From Hybos culiciformis (Eukaryota; Arthropoda; Insecta; Diptera; Hybotidae), in NCBI GenBank assembly GCA_964007475.1, contig OZ023275.1, forward strand, positions 21,527,744 to 21,591,743: a stretch of DNA of 64,000 nucleotides. The letters are read 5' to 3'. Position numbers and translations under genes: made by a program. The notes under the pieces were generated by a model. The model was given only the letters and a program-made list of their open reading frames with translations. It ran no database searches and was not told the origin of the DNA. Positions 1-12,283 of the stretch are shown here, in pieces (position 1 is the stretch's first letter; every line of letters starts with the position of its first letter).

Positions 1-516
1 CTTTTGCTATAATTTATTTTATACAAATTTTTCGACGAGCAAATCCCGAATTTTGAGTATCAAATGCAATTTGAAAAAAAAAACAGATAACTGCAGCATA
101 TATGATTTCTATAAATAATATAATGTAATCTATATTTTCAACGAAATTGAACTACGAAAGATAATTTTGAAGAATTTTATAATAAAAAAATTAAATTTTA
201 AATACCTATAATCATTGAAAATGTTGGTGTAAATTTGATTTACCAAAAATTTCATAACATAAACTTTTACACCTAGATTTCGACTTTTTTATAATGCAAT
301 ATTTTACTGTTTGGAATAAAACTTTTTTCAGTTAAATTACAAAAACCATGTTTAATAATGTTTAAATTAAAAGAAATAAAATGTTTCTGACATAAATGGT
401 AAAAGCTTTTATTATTATAATTCTTATGCTTCTACAATATTTACACATTTTATTGTTCGGATCGTATACATGTGTACGTTCACATATTTGTTTTTTAATT
501 CAGTTATGGATTGTAT
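1..516. other. AT-rich intergenic DNA, no gene seen
   Basis: Very AT-rich sequence with homopolymer runs. I see no coding region, RNA gene or element end here. Confidence 0.5.
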
Positions 517-540
517 GAAATTTATGGGTCTGTAACACCA

Positions 541-690
541 TCTCGAAAAAAAAAACCCGAAATAAAAAAATCTCGAAAAAAAAAAATCTCGAAAAAAAAA
601 ACTCGAAAAAAAAAAATCTCGAAAAAAAAAATCTCGAAAAAAAAAAATCTCGAAAAAAAAAATCTCGAAAAAAAATATCTCGAATTTTTT
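541..690 (+). repeat. TCTCGA(A)n minisatellite, left foldback arm
   Basis: About ten head-to-tail copies of a 13-16 bp unit (TCTCG followed by 8-11 A), ending in TCTCGAATTTTT. Unit length varies through the A run, as expected from slippage. It forms the left arm of the foldback element and creates a spurious Lys/Ser/Arg-rich open frame. Confidence 0.9.
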
Positions 691-1268
691 TTTTTTCGCA
701 TCGCGCGAATTATATTTTTATTTAGATAAAGATTTAAAAAAAAATAAAAGATTTTTATTTTTCTTTATTATAAAACACTTTATTAAACTTGTTTAAAAAA
801 TATAAAATTGAATATAAAAATATTATTAAAAATAGTGAATTTATTTAGTATTTAAAAAAATGGACTTAACACTTTAAACTCTAATCAAGAACTAAACTTT
901 AATCTTAAAAATATATTTCCATCTGTACTTAGTTTCTACTTTCTTTGTTCCCTTTCCTATTAGTATTTTCTAATGTTATTAAAATAATCCTTTTTTTATT
1001 ATTTTATAAGGATCTTCTTTCTTTTGTTTTACGATCCTGAAAACATGAATAATCTTGTTTAATCATTTATTTATTTTGAACCCTAATATTCATGGCGTCT
1101 AAAATATCTGAGTAATGATTACTAATTATCTTTTTATCAACTGTACCTAAGTTATTACTCATTACTGTATTAATATGTTGGGAATTTTGTGATTCATGGA
1201 TTTTATTTGGTACGGGAATATATATAACTCGCGCGCGATGCAAAAAAAAAAATTCGAGATATTATCTT
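674..1268. repeat. Inner inverted repeat pair within the foldback element
   Basis: Sequence at 674-712 (ATCTCGAA, T run, GCATCGCGCG, AATTATA) recurs as its reverse complement at 1222-1268. The arms are about 40 bp and about 510 bp apart. Either this is an inner second pair of terminal repeats of the same Mutator-like element, or a related element inserted inside it. Confidence 0.7.
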
Positions 1269-1307
1269 TTAGCTTTGACACAAAAAAATATTAGGAATTC
1301 TTCTTGA

Positions 1308-1676
1308 AGTAAACAAGAGACAGTTAATCCCGCTAATCCTTCCCATTTTTGGTCCACAACGGAATTGCTTCAGTATAATTTGCCAAGAACGCAAAATAGC
1401 GTAGAAGTATGGCACCGACGATTACGGGTCATAGCAACAAAATCGCACCTTGGAGTCTACAATTTAATTTCTTTGCTCTGAAAAGAGCAAATTTCAATGA
1501 AATGTAAATTATTGAGAATGGATGCGGGCGAATATCGTATAGTAAGGTCTAAATATGCAAAAACGCGGGTTGCTTATGATATTATAAAAAAAACCTTTCC
1601 GCACCGGTTTAAATTATTTGGAAAAGGCAAAATATTTTGTTGTTCGTACCTATGTTATTATGTATATTTTGATTGA
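1308..1676 (+). pseudogene. MULE transposase C-terminal fragment, decayed
   Basis: One frame (codons in phase with 1335-1337) reads through motifs typical of the C-terminal part of insect Mutator-like transposases: FWS..ELLQ, then PRTQNSVEVWHRRL, then a LGVYNLISLL stretch and a KEQ..M helix. The catalytic DDE region is absent. There is an in-frame TGA at 1479-1481, a stop upstream at 1305-1307, and the frame closes at 1674-1676, so this is a relic. It sits between the foldback arms in the same element. The identification rests on remembered family motifs, not a search. Confidence 0.75.
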
Positions 1677-1737
1677 AAATGAAAATATATTTTACTTTAT
1701 TTTCAAATAAGTAAAAGAAAACAAAATTCCAAGGTTT

Positions 1738-1896
1738 TCGAGATTTTTCGAGATTTTTTTTATATTTTTCCAGATTAATTTTTTCGAAGTTTTTTTGTTT
1801 CGAGATTTTTTTTTCGAGATTTTTTTTTTTCGAGATTTTTTTTTTTCGAGATTTTTTTTTTCGAGTTTTTTTTTTCGAGATTTTTTTTTTTCGAGA
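1738..1896 (-). repeat. TCTCGA(A)n minisatellite, right foldback arm
   Basis: On the + strand the array reads TTTTTTTTCGAGA repeatedly, the exact reverse complement of the 541-690 array. Together the arms could form a hairpin stem of over 100 bp. Open frames in both orientations here are repeat artefacts. Confidence 0.9.
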
Positions 1897-1921
1897 TTCT
1901 TATACACTCCCGAAATTTATG

Positions 1922-3697
1922 TGTTTAGAATTAATGTATATTGCAAATTCTTAAATTCTTTGAGTAGTAATAACTTCATGTGCGTATGAAAATGGATAAA
2001 AATATTGCAATTATATTTAAAACAGTTGCAATTTTACCATCTACTCTGCCGCTCTTTGTTTAATTTTGTATTCTGCTAGTTAACATATTGCAATCGAAAA
2101 TAAAAAAATCTCATAATAGAACTGACACACTAACTTTGAGTGAATTGAGAATTCTGTAAATTGTGTATTCGGTGAATTGTGTTTTCGGAGAATTTTAAGG
2201 AAAAAAATTTAATTTATTTGAAAAAAAAAAACACATTAATTCAAAAATCGGCTTTAATTTTAAGTAATTCTCAGATCTCTAGCTTTTATATTAATTCAGA
2301 AAAATTAATTCTTTTTGAATTTTTGTTCAATTATAAAAATATATGATTAAAACATTAAAATCGATATTTCTACGAACTGAAACCGAAAAATAGATTCCCT
2401 TTAGGGAATTTGTAGTTATTATGGCACCAACGCCCTTAAATAAATAAATCATTTTAAATTTTTAATTAATATTAGAGTGATTTCCATTGAATAGGAAAAT
2501 TTCTTAGAAGTTTTTCATGGCAAATAAATCGGTATTATGTGTACATAATGTATAAATATAATTTGGAAACTTATATAAATAATAATGACAAATAAATTTT
2601 TATTACCGAAATTACGAAATTTATTTTAATTCACATTCATATTACAAATTGGTTTTGTGTTGACAGAAAAAAAATTGTATTTTAATGAAATAAATTTCGT
2701 GAAATAATAATTTCCAAACTGTAAGGAGCATAGAAAAATTATATTCATTATGTGTAGATGCACAATGTGTAAATGTGTTTAATAATTTGGAACAAAAATA
2801 TTTATTATTTTTCAAAAAAGTCTTCAAGTGACATAATTTAAATATAATTTAAATATAAAGTTTCTTTTGACTTTTTAAAATTATTTACACATAATAAAAG
2901 TAATACACAAGCCCAATATATTACATGCAGATAAAAGTATCTTAACAAAATTAATTGCATTAAATTTGAATTAGTTAATCCATGAAAGAGACAAAGCATT
3001 TATGTTTAGAAGTTTTAAAATACAATAATATTTAATATATAAAAAAAATTTTTAAAATTCGAACAACGTATTTAAATTTTATTTAAAACTTTTTATTTCA
3101 TTTCAAATATGTTTGATATCTTTTCATTGTCAACACTGTATCTTAAACTGCTTTATTAAGGGTCATATTATATTCACATTTAAAGAATTGTTTTCAATTA
3201 ATAATGGGTAAGAATTCAAATTATTATATTAAGTGGCTTAACTACTGAACAAAGTATAGTATGAGAAACTAAAATATCTTAAGATAACCTGTTCGCTTAA
3301 AGCATTTTTAAACGAAAAACCATATACCCAATAACAGGTTGTTAATGTTATGGAAAAGATTTTTAGTTGCTCATTATTTGCCCATGAACGGCAATATCAA
3401 TGTGTAACGATAGCAAATTCTATATGGTAAGAATTAAATAATTTTTTTATGTGCCAGAAAGAAAATTATCATTTGAAAAAAAACCCATTAAATAGTTTCT
3501 TTGTAAAGAATTTATAATATACATTATAAATATTTAATTTTAGAAATTTTCTCAATATATTAAAATTAAAAATTAAAAAATATTATTTTATATTTTATTG
3601 TGTTATTTGTGTTGCTGATAATTGTTTTGTATGTTGGAAACTAGAGGGGTTAGAAAGAAACCGACAAAAATTTTTGGACTTATTTCAATAGTATATG
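1922..3697. other. AT-rich intergenic DNA, no gene seen
   Basis: No open frame with protein-like composition, no recognisable element end and no RNA gene. Long A and T runs and degenerate AATT-rich sequence only. Confidence 0.5.
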
Positions 3698-4169
3698 TAC
3701 ACTCTAGAAAGTTTTTGATGTAAACTTACGTCGATTATCGATGGCAATTTATTACCTTCGATAATCAACGTAAATTTACATTAGAAAATAATTACATATT
3801 TTTGGTGTAAACTACATTACTCTATAAAAAAGTAATTTTACACCAAATTTTACGCCAAAATGTTGCGAAATTATTTCGAACAGAATAAATTTAAACATAA
3901 AGTCGTAATATTAAACTAAAAATTACGCCAAAAGGTTGTAAATTTAATCCAAAGATTTAAATTTACACTAAAAAATCGTAAATATTTTTATTAAAAAAAA
4001 AAAGAAAAAATTTAATAATTTTTTTTTTAATATTTTTTTTGAACTTTTTTTTATTATTTTTTTTGAATTTTTTTAATTTTATTTAATTTATTTAATTTTT
4101 TTTTTATTAATATTTATTTTATTATTAATATTTTTTTGTATTTTAATTTCTTCTTATTTAATTTTTCTT

Positions 4170-4244
4170 ATGCCATCTTCGGGGTTCGAGAACCTCGTTA
4201 TTTAGAGTTGCAATCCAACATCTTAACCACTCAGCTACGCTATT
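4170..4244 (-). repeat. tRNA-like segment inside the TA-flanked element
   Basis: Read on the minus strand, it contains TAGCTGAGTGGTTAAG, matching the pol III A box, and GGTTC-TC-GAACCCC, a B box disrupted by two extra bases. Acceptor-stem pairing is poor, so it is a tRNA-derived remnant rather than a tRNA gene. The related segment at 25220-25292 keeps a perfect B box. Confidence 0.6.
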
Positions 4245-4729
4245 CAAATTTTAGATATGAGTAAAATAGAAAATATAAATTCTGTATACCTGTTAACAAG
4301 TAAAAACCTTACATCGTTATTATATAAACAAAAATACAAAAATAGTTTTAAAACCTTACATCGTTGTATAAATTCTTTGTATAAATTCTGTATACCAAAA
4401 TAAATTTACACCATGCGATGTAAAATTACTGTCCATGATTTAAAAATTTAAATTACACAGTGTAAATTTACTCTGTGTGGTTTAAATTTACATTCAAATA
4501 TTTAAAAATTTTAACCGTTAGTGTAAATTTACACCGCAGAAGGTATATTTACACTGCAACGTTTAAAAATACAAGCTCCTTGTAAACTCTACGATGTAAA
4601 TTTACACTCTGTGGTTTATTAATTTAAGACATAGAGGGGAAAATTAAGTCGTAGAGTGTAAATTTACACTACAGAAGGTAAATTTACATTGTGTGGTACA
4701 CAATAAATAGATTTATATTGTGTGTACAC

Positions 4730-5307
4730 CAGAGAAATGCATGAGTACACTTGTATTACAAATCACTCGTGAATACACTTGATTTATTCAATATATGAAT
4801 AGTTCAACTCAAAATAGAAACAAGTGTGAATATATGATTCATAATTATTTTTTCAATACATAGAATTGTATTGAGTTTTTTGTACCAAGTCAAATTTCTA
4901 TTCGCAAGTATAGTGAATAGTGAAATATGTATTGCGTATATTGAATGCATTGGGTAATCTTCTACGGAAATTTAATTTCCTAAAAAAAATTAAATATTTC
5001 CTAAAAATTTCCTAAAAAAATTGTTAAAAATGTACCTATACTTAATTAGATGAATTTTTTTTCATTCATACGTATTGTTTTTATATTAGGCACTTGCTGC
5101 ATTCATAGCATTCATAACAAAAACAAATCAACATCAAGTGGTATTGAGTAGATATTGTTGTTTTGCAAGTAAATGTAATATAAGTGTTTCTTATGTGCAA
5201 GTAGAATATGAATAGCTCATTTTTTTTTTCTGTAATTGGTATTATTCTGTATTGAAATATTGCGAGTGATTTGTTTTTGTTTATGAATAGTATTACGCAG
5301 TTCTCTG
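4730..5307. mobile_element. hAT-like MITE nested in the TA-flanked element (578 bp)
   Basis: An exact 8-bp direct repeat GTGTACAC (4722-4729 and 5308-5315) flanks inverted ends: CAGAGAAATGCAT at the left and, reversed, CAGAGAACTGCGT at the right. An 8-bp target duplication and a CAG start are hAT hallmarks. The subterminal sequence AATCACTC also recurs inverted. No transposase is visible; the 90-residue minus-strand frame across the right part is not protein-like. Confidence 0.85.
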
Positions 5308-5863
5308 GTGTACACCATAAATTTACACTACGTGGCTTAATATTATGACCCATAGAAAGTAAATTTACACCATAAACTGTAATATTACAATATATGGTTT
5401 AAACATTTAAGCAGGAGAGTGTAAATATACACCAGTTTGTTTATTTTTACGCTCTATGGCTTAAATGTTTAAGCAAAAATGTGTAAATATACCTTTATTT
5501 TTAATGTAAAAATAACACAATTTGCTTAAATTTACTTTTTTTTGTGTATTTTATTTTTTTTACGCCTTTATCGGTTGAATTTTAAATAATGAACGTAATT
5601 TTACATCAAAAATTACCATTATTATCGTTGTAAAATTACGACCAAATAGTTCTATTTTCTAGAGTGTACCTTCTTTCGAATAAAAAGTGAAAAATCAATC
5701 GATCATCATTTACGCTTCCGCACAACGGTGGTTATTTTCATGTATGTTTTATCTTTAATATTATTTTTCTAATAAATATTTAATTATTTTTATTAAAAAC
5801 TCTGCTAAAATAGAATGTTTTGTTAGTATTTTATCAAAAATTGGTGGAAGAAAAATATTCTTA

Positions 5864-6048
5864 AGCCCTGCTGTCGCATACATCTGAAACTAAAACTGAG
5901 TGTCACTCAGGAGTAAAACAAGTCAAAAGTACTTCTTTCAGTTTCAGTTGCTGTGGAGGACTGAATTCCATAATTCAGTTTCAGTTTAAGTTTCAGTTGA
6001 TAATGTACCGAATTCAGTTTCAGTTTCAGCATTTTCGACAACAGGGCT
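5864..6048. mobile_element. PIF/Harbinger-like MITE (185 bp)
   Basis: Inverted ends AGCCCTGCTGTCG and CGACAACAGGGCT (one mismatch) are flanked by TTA on both sides (5861-5863, 6049-6051), the 3-bp TWA duplication of the PIF/Harbinger superfamily. The interior is largely CAGTTTCAGTTT-type short repeats. Confidence 0.8.
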
Positions 6049-6051
6049 TTA

Positions 6052-8121
6052 TTAATATTAAATTGATGTTTTAAAAATAAAGTATAATTGTGAATAATAC
6101 ATTTATTTCGAACTTTATCAATGAATTTTGAATAAAAGGATTTTCAAATAATGAAAGCAATAGAATTTTAAAAGTTTCCTGATTGGCTAATATTATCTGT
6201 TTTCATCACCTTTCATTACTACATTCATTATTACTACTACTATAAAAAAAAAGTTTAAAATTTGAGTGCTTAAAATCCTTTCAGCTTCAAGTAGTTCAAG
6301 TTCAAATGTTTGAAAGTTCAGGATATTGAGAAAAATACAAAAATATACTATTTTACTTTTAAAACAATATTCTGTATCACTTTATTCACTTTATTCAGTT
6401 AAAAATATTTCCTCCACAGAATACTATGAGTTAATTAATTTAATTTTGGCTGAGAGATCCTTCTGCGTTATTACTATTCTATTTTTGTAATTATTATTAT
6501 TATTAGGTATCATTATAATTTGTGAAATCAAAACCTTTTTTAACTTTATTATTGAGTTTTTTTTTTTAAAAGGAACCTTTGAAAACGAGAAATAGGTTTT
6601 TCTTTGAAAAAAAAAATAATAATTAATTATATTTTTCCTCCTGTTCAAAATAAAAATTTATTCATAAAATTTATATTGTATACCTATGTTTGCTGTTTAA
6701 ATGACCAACATTTACATTTTTATGAAAACAAACGATAAGATCCTTTTAAAGTATTATAATGAAAAATATAATTTTAATTGAGCAGAAAATTATGCAAAAA
6801 AAAAGAATGGAAGAACAGATAGTTATTCCATTTGTTTATTATTTATGTTTGTTTAAATTTGGTTTTTTTTTCGAATTTTAAAGTATGAGATATCGCATTG
6901 GATCACGAATTGATATGATTTGGCTTCTTTGATCCAAAGCAATTAAAAAAAAACTAAAAATAAATAATAAGAATATCTGAATTTTTGAAACAATTTTTAA
7001 AAAGCCGAAAAAAGATAGAGTCTTCTAAGTTAGATGCGAACTAAACAAACTAATTATCAAATTTTGTACGAGTTTATTACGAGAAAATGTGTTGCCTTTT
7101 TATTTTGCTTAACGTTGATGTCTTATTTTAACAGAAATAATATAAAATAATTTATTTCCAAAATATTATGACGATAATGTACTTATAAGTTTTTCAAATC
7201 TAATATAATTTGACAAACTAAATTCTGAGTTTATTGTTTGTCCCTAAAATAGAATGCGCACATTATAACAAGTCCGTTTCTTTATATAACCTATAAATTT
7301 CTGAACCAATGAACTGATTTGGATAAGTTATTTGGATTTGGAATGATTTTTAAACCGTATAATGAAATTATTATCAATAGTCTGGTCTATTGAACAAAAA
7401 AAATAAATTCTCAAAGTTAGAAAATTAATGAAAAATTATTTTTCTTATAAATCATAAATAGTCGACTACCACAAATTCTGATTGTATAATGTACTATGTA
7501 TACATTTATTTTAAATACTTAATGATGTAATTGAAAATTATGTTAAAATAAAAATATTAATAAAAAAGAAAAAAAAAATCTTTTAATACCAGAAATTTAA
7601 ATAAATTGGTCCGAACACTTGAATACCTACCTACCCACTTAAATTTATTCCAAAGGAGTAAAAAAATTTTAATTTACATACAAATTTATAATAAATTATA
7701 ACTATTAGGTATATTTATTTATTTTTAATTTTTTAATTTTTAATGTAAATAAAAGACAATTATTCGAAAGTATTATTATTTTGGGTGTATTCTTATTTGA
7801 ATATTCAATTTTCAATTCAATAATTTTTAATTTTAATCTTTATTGTTGGTTTTTTATTTTCTGGTTACTGAAAACTGTGATTTTTTTTTTTATTATTATT
7901 TTAATCCAGATGAAAATATAATTGAACCATGATATTCAAGAATTATTTTATCATCAACTATAGCTTGCAACCAGAAAAAAAACAAAACAAAATAGTGATA
8001 ATAACAATAAACATTTTCCATGTTTATTTCAATATAATAATAATCATAATAAAAAGAAAAAACTTGTTGAAAAATGAATGGCATCATGTGAAAATTTTCA
8101 CAATTTAATGATTTTCTGAAC
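6052..8121. other. AT-rich intergenic DNA, no gene seen
   Basis: Scattered short open frames are low-complexity (Lys, Asn, Phe rich) and show no motif. No element with both ends was found. Confidence 0.45.
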
Positions 8122-8124
8122 TAA

Positions 8125-8510
8125 TGCCTTGTTTATAGCTACCACAGTAAAGTAATTTTTGGAGGAATATTCCGGAAACCTATTCACAGCTAATTTTATC
8201 TGAAAGTAAAAAATCAACTGCAAAAAATATAAAAAAAAAAAAAAATTTTTTGACAGGAAAAGGTATCTGAAAAAAATTCAGATAGGAAGGAAACGTAATG
8301 AAAAAGAAACAAAAAATAATTTTGTGAAGTAATAAAATTTTTCAGATAGCAAAAAAACAAAAAAATTTCTTAATTATTTGAAAATATTTTTAAAAAATTC
8401 TTTTTACGAAAAATAGATAAAATTAATATCTTCATTTTCAGTAAATTTGCTTAAATATAAATAGAATAATAACATTTTTTCAGATAGGTAAATTAGCTAT
8501 AAACAAGGCA
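8125..8510. mobile_element. PIF/Harbinger-like MITE (386 bp)
   Basis: Perfect 17-bp inverted ends TGCCTTGTTTATAGCTA / TAGCTATAAACAAGGCA (8125-8141, 8494-8510) are flanked by TAA at 8122-8124 and 8511-8513. The interior is A-rich with no coding potential. Perfect ends suggest fairly recent insertion. Confidence 0.85.
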
Positions 8511-8513
8511 TAA

Positions 8514-9709
8514 ATATTTAAATATAAATTTTTTTTTGTTGCTGGTTTGTCAATATGTTTTTTTTTTTTTTACCAAAGCAGATAATAATCATTTAGTTTT
8601 CAAATTTAGGAAGATTGAAGCGAGTCTTTATAAACCCTCAATTCTTCAGTTTTATTAGTAGATAGTAATGTAGTCTAAAAGAAATTATTTATTTTCAACC
8701 TGAGAACTTATGAAATCTATTGCTTCTTTATTATTTTAGAATATTTTACTTATTGAATGAAATTACTGAAAGATTATTGAATTGTTTAGCCTTGGTGTTA
8801 AGCTTACGACTCATGAGAATACTTATATATATAGTTCCAAAAAAAAAAACTAAAAAGTTTTGTCGTGGTATTAATTTACTGGCCTGCATTTGTGGATATA
8901 ATAAATTTAAATGAAAGTTTAAATCTAAATTAATTATAATATTTTATTTAATACTACTGGATTTCTAAATAAGAATGTTCGCTGTCTGCATATTAGAACT
9001 TTAATACACAAATTCTCTTAGGTTTTTATAAAATATGAGATGAGAATGGAACAGAACCATTATTATTTGGAAACTTATTTTTAGAATGAAAATAATAAAG
9101 TTATTAAATAATATTAATAAATAATTAAGTGATTATAAGAATGAAAATAATAAAGTGATTTTTCGTCTCTCATTTCATGAAGCTCACTCATGAAGTTTTT
9201 TTTAGTCAAATTATATGGTCAAAAAATGTAAACAATATAGATTTAAGACAAATTTTAGTTAAATAAACATTACAGTAGTTTTAACATTTAGTCGGCCCTA
9301 GGCACTTTTGCATTAAAAAATTTATTTATTCAGACCCTTGACTGGTTAAGAGCCTAATATTCCGAAATCCGAAATGATAGTAGGTACAGAGCAAACATAA
9401 TGATGGAAGAAACTCTCGTTCAACTCTAATACCTAAATTTTGCTATAGCATTATACTGAGTTGTTTAATAACGATTTACTAAAATTTTGGAAAAGGTCGC
9501 AATCAATTATAGTATTTTAATGAAATAACAATGAAGAAAAAGATGGATTAATTCTCTATTCCTTCTAATGTTTTAAAGCTATTTTCTACATTTTCTACTC
9601 TTTTCAAGTTTTTGCGTCTTAATTATTTACTATGCAAAAATTGGTTTAGCACAATTTATATACATACATATATTTTAGTTCCAGTAAAAAATTTTTTTTG
9701 ATTTGATAC
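8514..9709. other. AT-rich intergenic DNA, no gene seen
   Basis: No supported gene. The short frame at 8720-8914 has no recognisable motif. The triplicated region begins after this stretch. Confidence 0.4.
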
Positions 9710-10405
9710 AATAAAATTTACCAAACTATTTTATGTTGACTAGCTTTCGGCTGTATATTTGTCATAACTTGAAGAAAATTAGTTGATTCGAAATGCCATT
9801 TTCAAAACCGTGTAATTTTTAATTTAAGATTTGAAATATACATACTTATATTTCGTGAATAACTTTCAAATTTGATATTATGATGTTTTACACAATACGC
9901 ATGCTTATAGCTTTTTACTTTTTTCTAATGTTTACTTTTTGTTAAATCTTATTAAAATTTATTATATTTATATACTATAGGTTCAGATAATAATTTTGTT
10001 AAATTTTAATTTGTTACATAATTAGGCCCTTTCAAATCTATAAAAAAAACTTAGCGCATGTAGGTACTGTGAAAGAAAAATTCAAATTTTTTTATCATTA
10101 TTGAGTATCTCTAACGCTTTAACCTTGAGTTCAAATTAAAAAACACTTGAATATAATTGCTTCATACTGTTTTGCCAATAAACACATCTGTGAGTTTAAA
10201 ATTTTAAAACAAATAAAAATATTTGTTGAATTATTTGTGAACTTAATAAAATTATTAAAATTATTAATAGTATTATAATTTAAAAAAAATTTCGAATAAA
10301 ATATAATTTTGCAATAAAACAATAAGTTCTATACAGAGGAATCTTATATGTGAAATTGAAATCAGATTAATCTTCAAACATATATTGCATAATAAGATAT
10401 ATTTT
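9710..10405 (-). repeat. Segment inverted relative to units B and C
   Basis: The reverse complement of this segment matches 21735-22440 (unit B) and, with deletions, about 35965-36480 (unit C). Landmarks: TATTGCATAATAAGATATAT at about 10384 here versus its complement at about 21735; CCAATAAACACATCTGTGAG at about 10172 versus its complement at about 21978. Units B and C agree in orientation, so the inversion is specific to A. Confidence 0.85.
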
Positions 10406-12283
10406 TTCGGCCTTTTTCCATTTTTTTATATTTTTCAGCACCCTCTTTCAGCCACTGTTATTAAGCTCTTCAAAAATACTATTTATTTAATTTTCGTATT
10501 CCATTAGTTGCACTGATATAATTATCCGCAAAGACGAGACGGAAATATTTGGCAAATTATATTATTATATTATTATTTGCGTGTCTACAAATAAATAATA
10601 AAATTATTTAACTTTTTTTACAAAAACAAATAAATCTTGCTTTAATTAAAAAATATATGGAAATATTCCTCATAAATAATATTTAAGGCTCGCTTTAATC
10701 AGTTGGAATAACTATAATATTAAATTTTCAACAAAAATATAGATGTTTGTAAAATCGGTTCGAAAATGGTTTTAATAAGCAATGAATACGGCGGGTCATT
10801 GTTATTAATACATAGTAGCATTATTAAAAATTTATGGCGAAATATTCTTATATAAAACAAAAATATACTTACCAAAAAGACAAAAAATCCACGATGACAC
10901 AGATATAAGCATAAAAAATGAACACACTAAAAAACAAAAAAAAAATTATTTTTATAAGAATATAAATACTCTAAAACTCTGTTGGATTCATGCGTAGCAT
11001 TTTAGACGTACAAAAACACACAGATCATTTCTAAAATAACTTAAAATATAAGTAAATAGTAACATTAAAAATTAAACATACGTATATTTACTTAAAGTTT
11101 TATATAAAAAGGTAAAACAGAAAGTTTTAGTTTCAAAGTCAAAGTTAAGCTTGTACTTTATATAAGTCAGCTCTAAAAATTTAGCTGAATTATTCATATC
11201 GAATTTACAAAAAAAAAACGAAGCAAAAGGAGAAATCAAAAATTAAGGTAATTCAAAGTTAAACGTAACTACTTGCTAAAATTATTTAATATCTATAACT
11301 GCCTCCTCAGAATTTAGAACTTAATGTCATTTAAATGCTAATCAAACGAAAAAATTACAAAAAAGAAAAAATTACATTGTTCCACCAAAAATTTAGTTAA
11401 CTTGGTAATAAAAAAGCCAGTCCAAATTCTTGACCAATCGAACCAATCCAAACCCTAGTCCGAATCGTTCCATTCACCTTTTTTTTAAGTTCAACCAATC
11501 GACATCTATACACTTAATTTCATCAGAATGCATTAAAACCTTATACCGTACACAAATATGACAAATTTTATTCATATCTAGTACGAATCCTTAGGTTGTT
11601 CCCGTTTTTTAAAATTACTCTAATCGACATAAACCTATATACTAATTTTCGGTAGAATCCATTTAAACTTTAATAAAATTTCAAAATTATGATAATTTTA
11701 TATGAAAATAATTTACACTTGCCGGGATGAGAACATATTACTCCGAAATAATAGAATCACAACTTGGACGAAGTAAAAGTGAACGAGATTACCCATGCAT
11801 TCACAGAATAAAATGGATTAGTTGACTCAAAAGTGGCGGACATTTCATGAAAACATAGTCCGTTTTTTTCATTATTGTTCCAAAAATTAGAAAAAACGGA
11901 CTATATGCTGTATGTTTTCATTTAATGTCATTCCGTCCGCCATTAAAATGGTTGAATCAGCCAATCGATTTTTTTTGCTGTCATGCCAAAACATGCGTAA
12001 TATCGTTAATTTTCACCTCGTCTTCAAGTTGAAATTCTATTATTTCGGTTTTCGCAGTAAGGGGCTCTCAACGGTGCATTGACATAACTCATTTGCACTT
12101 ATCTCATTCGTCGATTTTCGATGAGTTATATGCATTTTGATTCATCCGAAAACTGGCCGATGATTTATATCGTTCTCAATGCACTTAAGTCATCCATCGG
12201 TGATAAGTTGACTTAAAATCTTTTCAAAACACTTATCTCATCAGCAAAATCATGAATGAACATTATCAGCGTAGTCTCACATA
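10406..12283. other. 5' flank of gene A (shared non-coding sequence)
   Basis: From about 10865 onward this matches 22490-24020 and 40810-42345. It holds a hairpin around the ACATAGTCCG / CGGACTATAT pair (about 11868-11910). From about 12080 many copies of ATGAGTTAT, ATAACTCAT and variants alternate on both strands. No coding capacity is seen. Confidence 0.6.

Larger units (their letters stand above)
526..1911 (+). mobile_element. Mutator-like foldback element (1386 bp)
   Basis: Flanked by the 9-bp direct repeat GAAATTTAT (517-525 and 1912-1920), the target duplication size usual for Mutator-like elements. The left end reads GGGTCTGTAACACCATCTCG; the reverse complement of the right end reads GGGAGTGTATAAGAATCTCG, 14 of 20 positions identical. 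Inside the ends, both arms are tandem TCTCGA(A)n repeats in opposite orientation (541-690 and 1738-1896), giving a foldback structure. A decayed MULE transposase fragment lies between the arms (1308-1676), tying the foldback to the Mutator superfamily. Non-autonomous in its present form. Confidence 0.85.
3700..5666. mobile_element. Tc1/mariner-like TA-flanked element, copy 1 (non-autonomous)
   Basis: The ends are CACTCTAGAAA and TTTCTAGAGTG in inverted orientation, flanked by TA on both sides (3698-3699, 5667-5668). Subterminal sequence contains GATTATCGATGG..ATAATC palindromes. The interior holds a long T-rich tract (about 3985-4160), a tRNA-like segment (4170-4244), and degenerate direct repeats of about 25-35 bp of the type TTTACACTnTGTGGTTTAA (about 4430-4720 and 5316-5560). 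A hAT element (4730-5307) sits within the repeat block. A second copy in roughly reverse orientation lies at 24260-26262. No transposase frame is visible. Confidence 0.8.

Noticed and set aside
511..729. Lys/Arg/Ser-rich open frame
   Set aside because: It is the translation of the TCTCGA(A)n tandem repeat of a foldback element.
1692..1989. Open frames on both strands over the second TCTCGA array
   Set aside because: Repeat artefacts; mirror of the first array.
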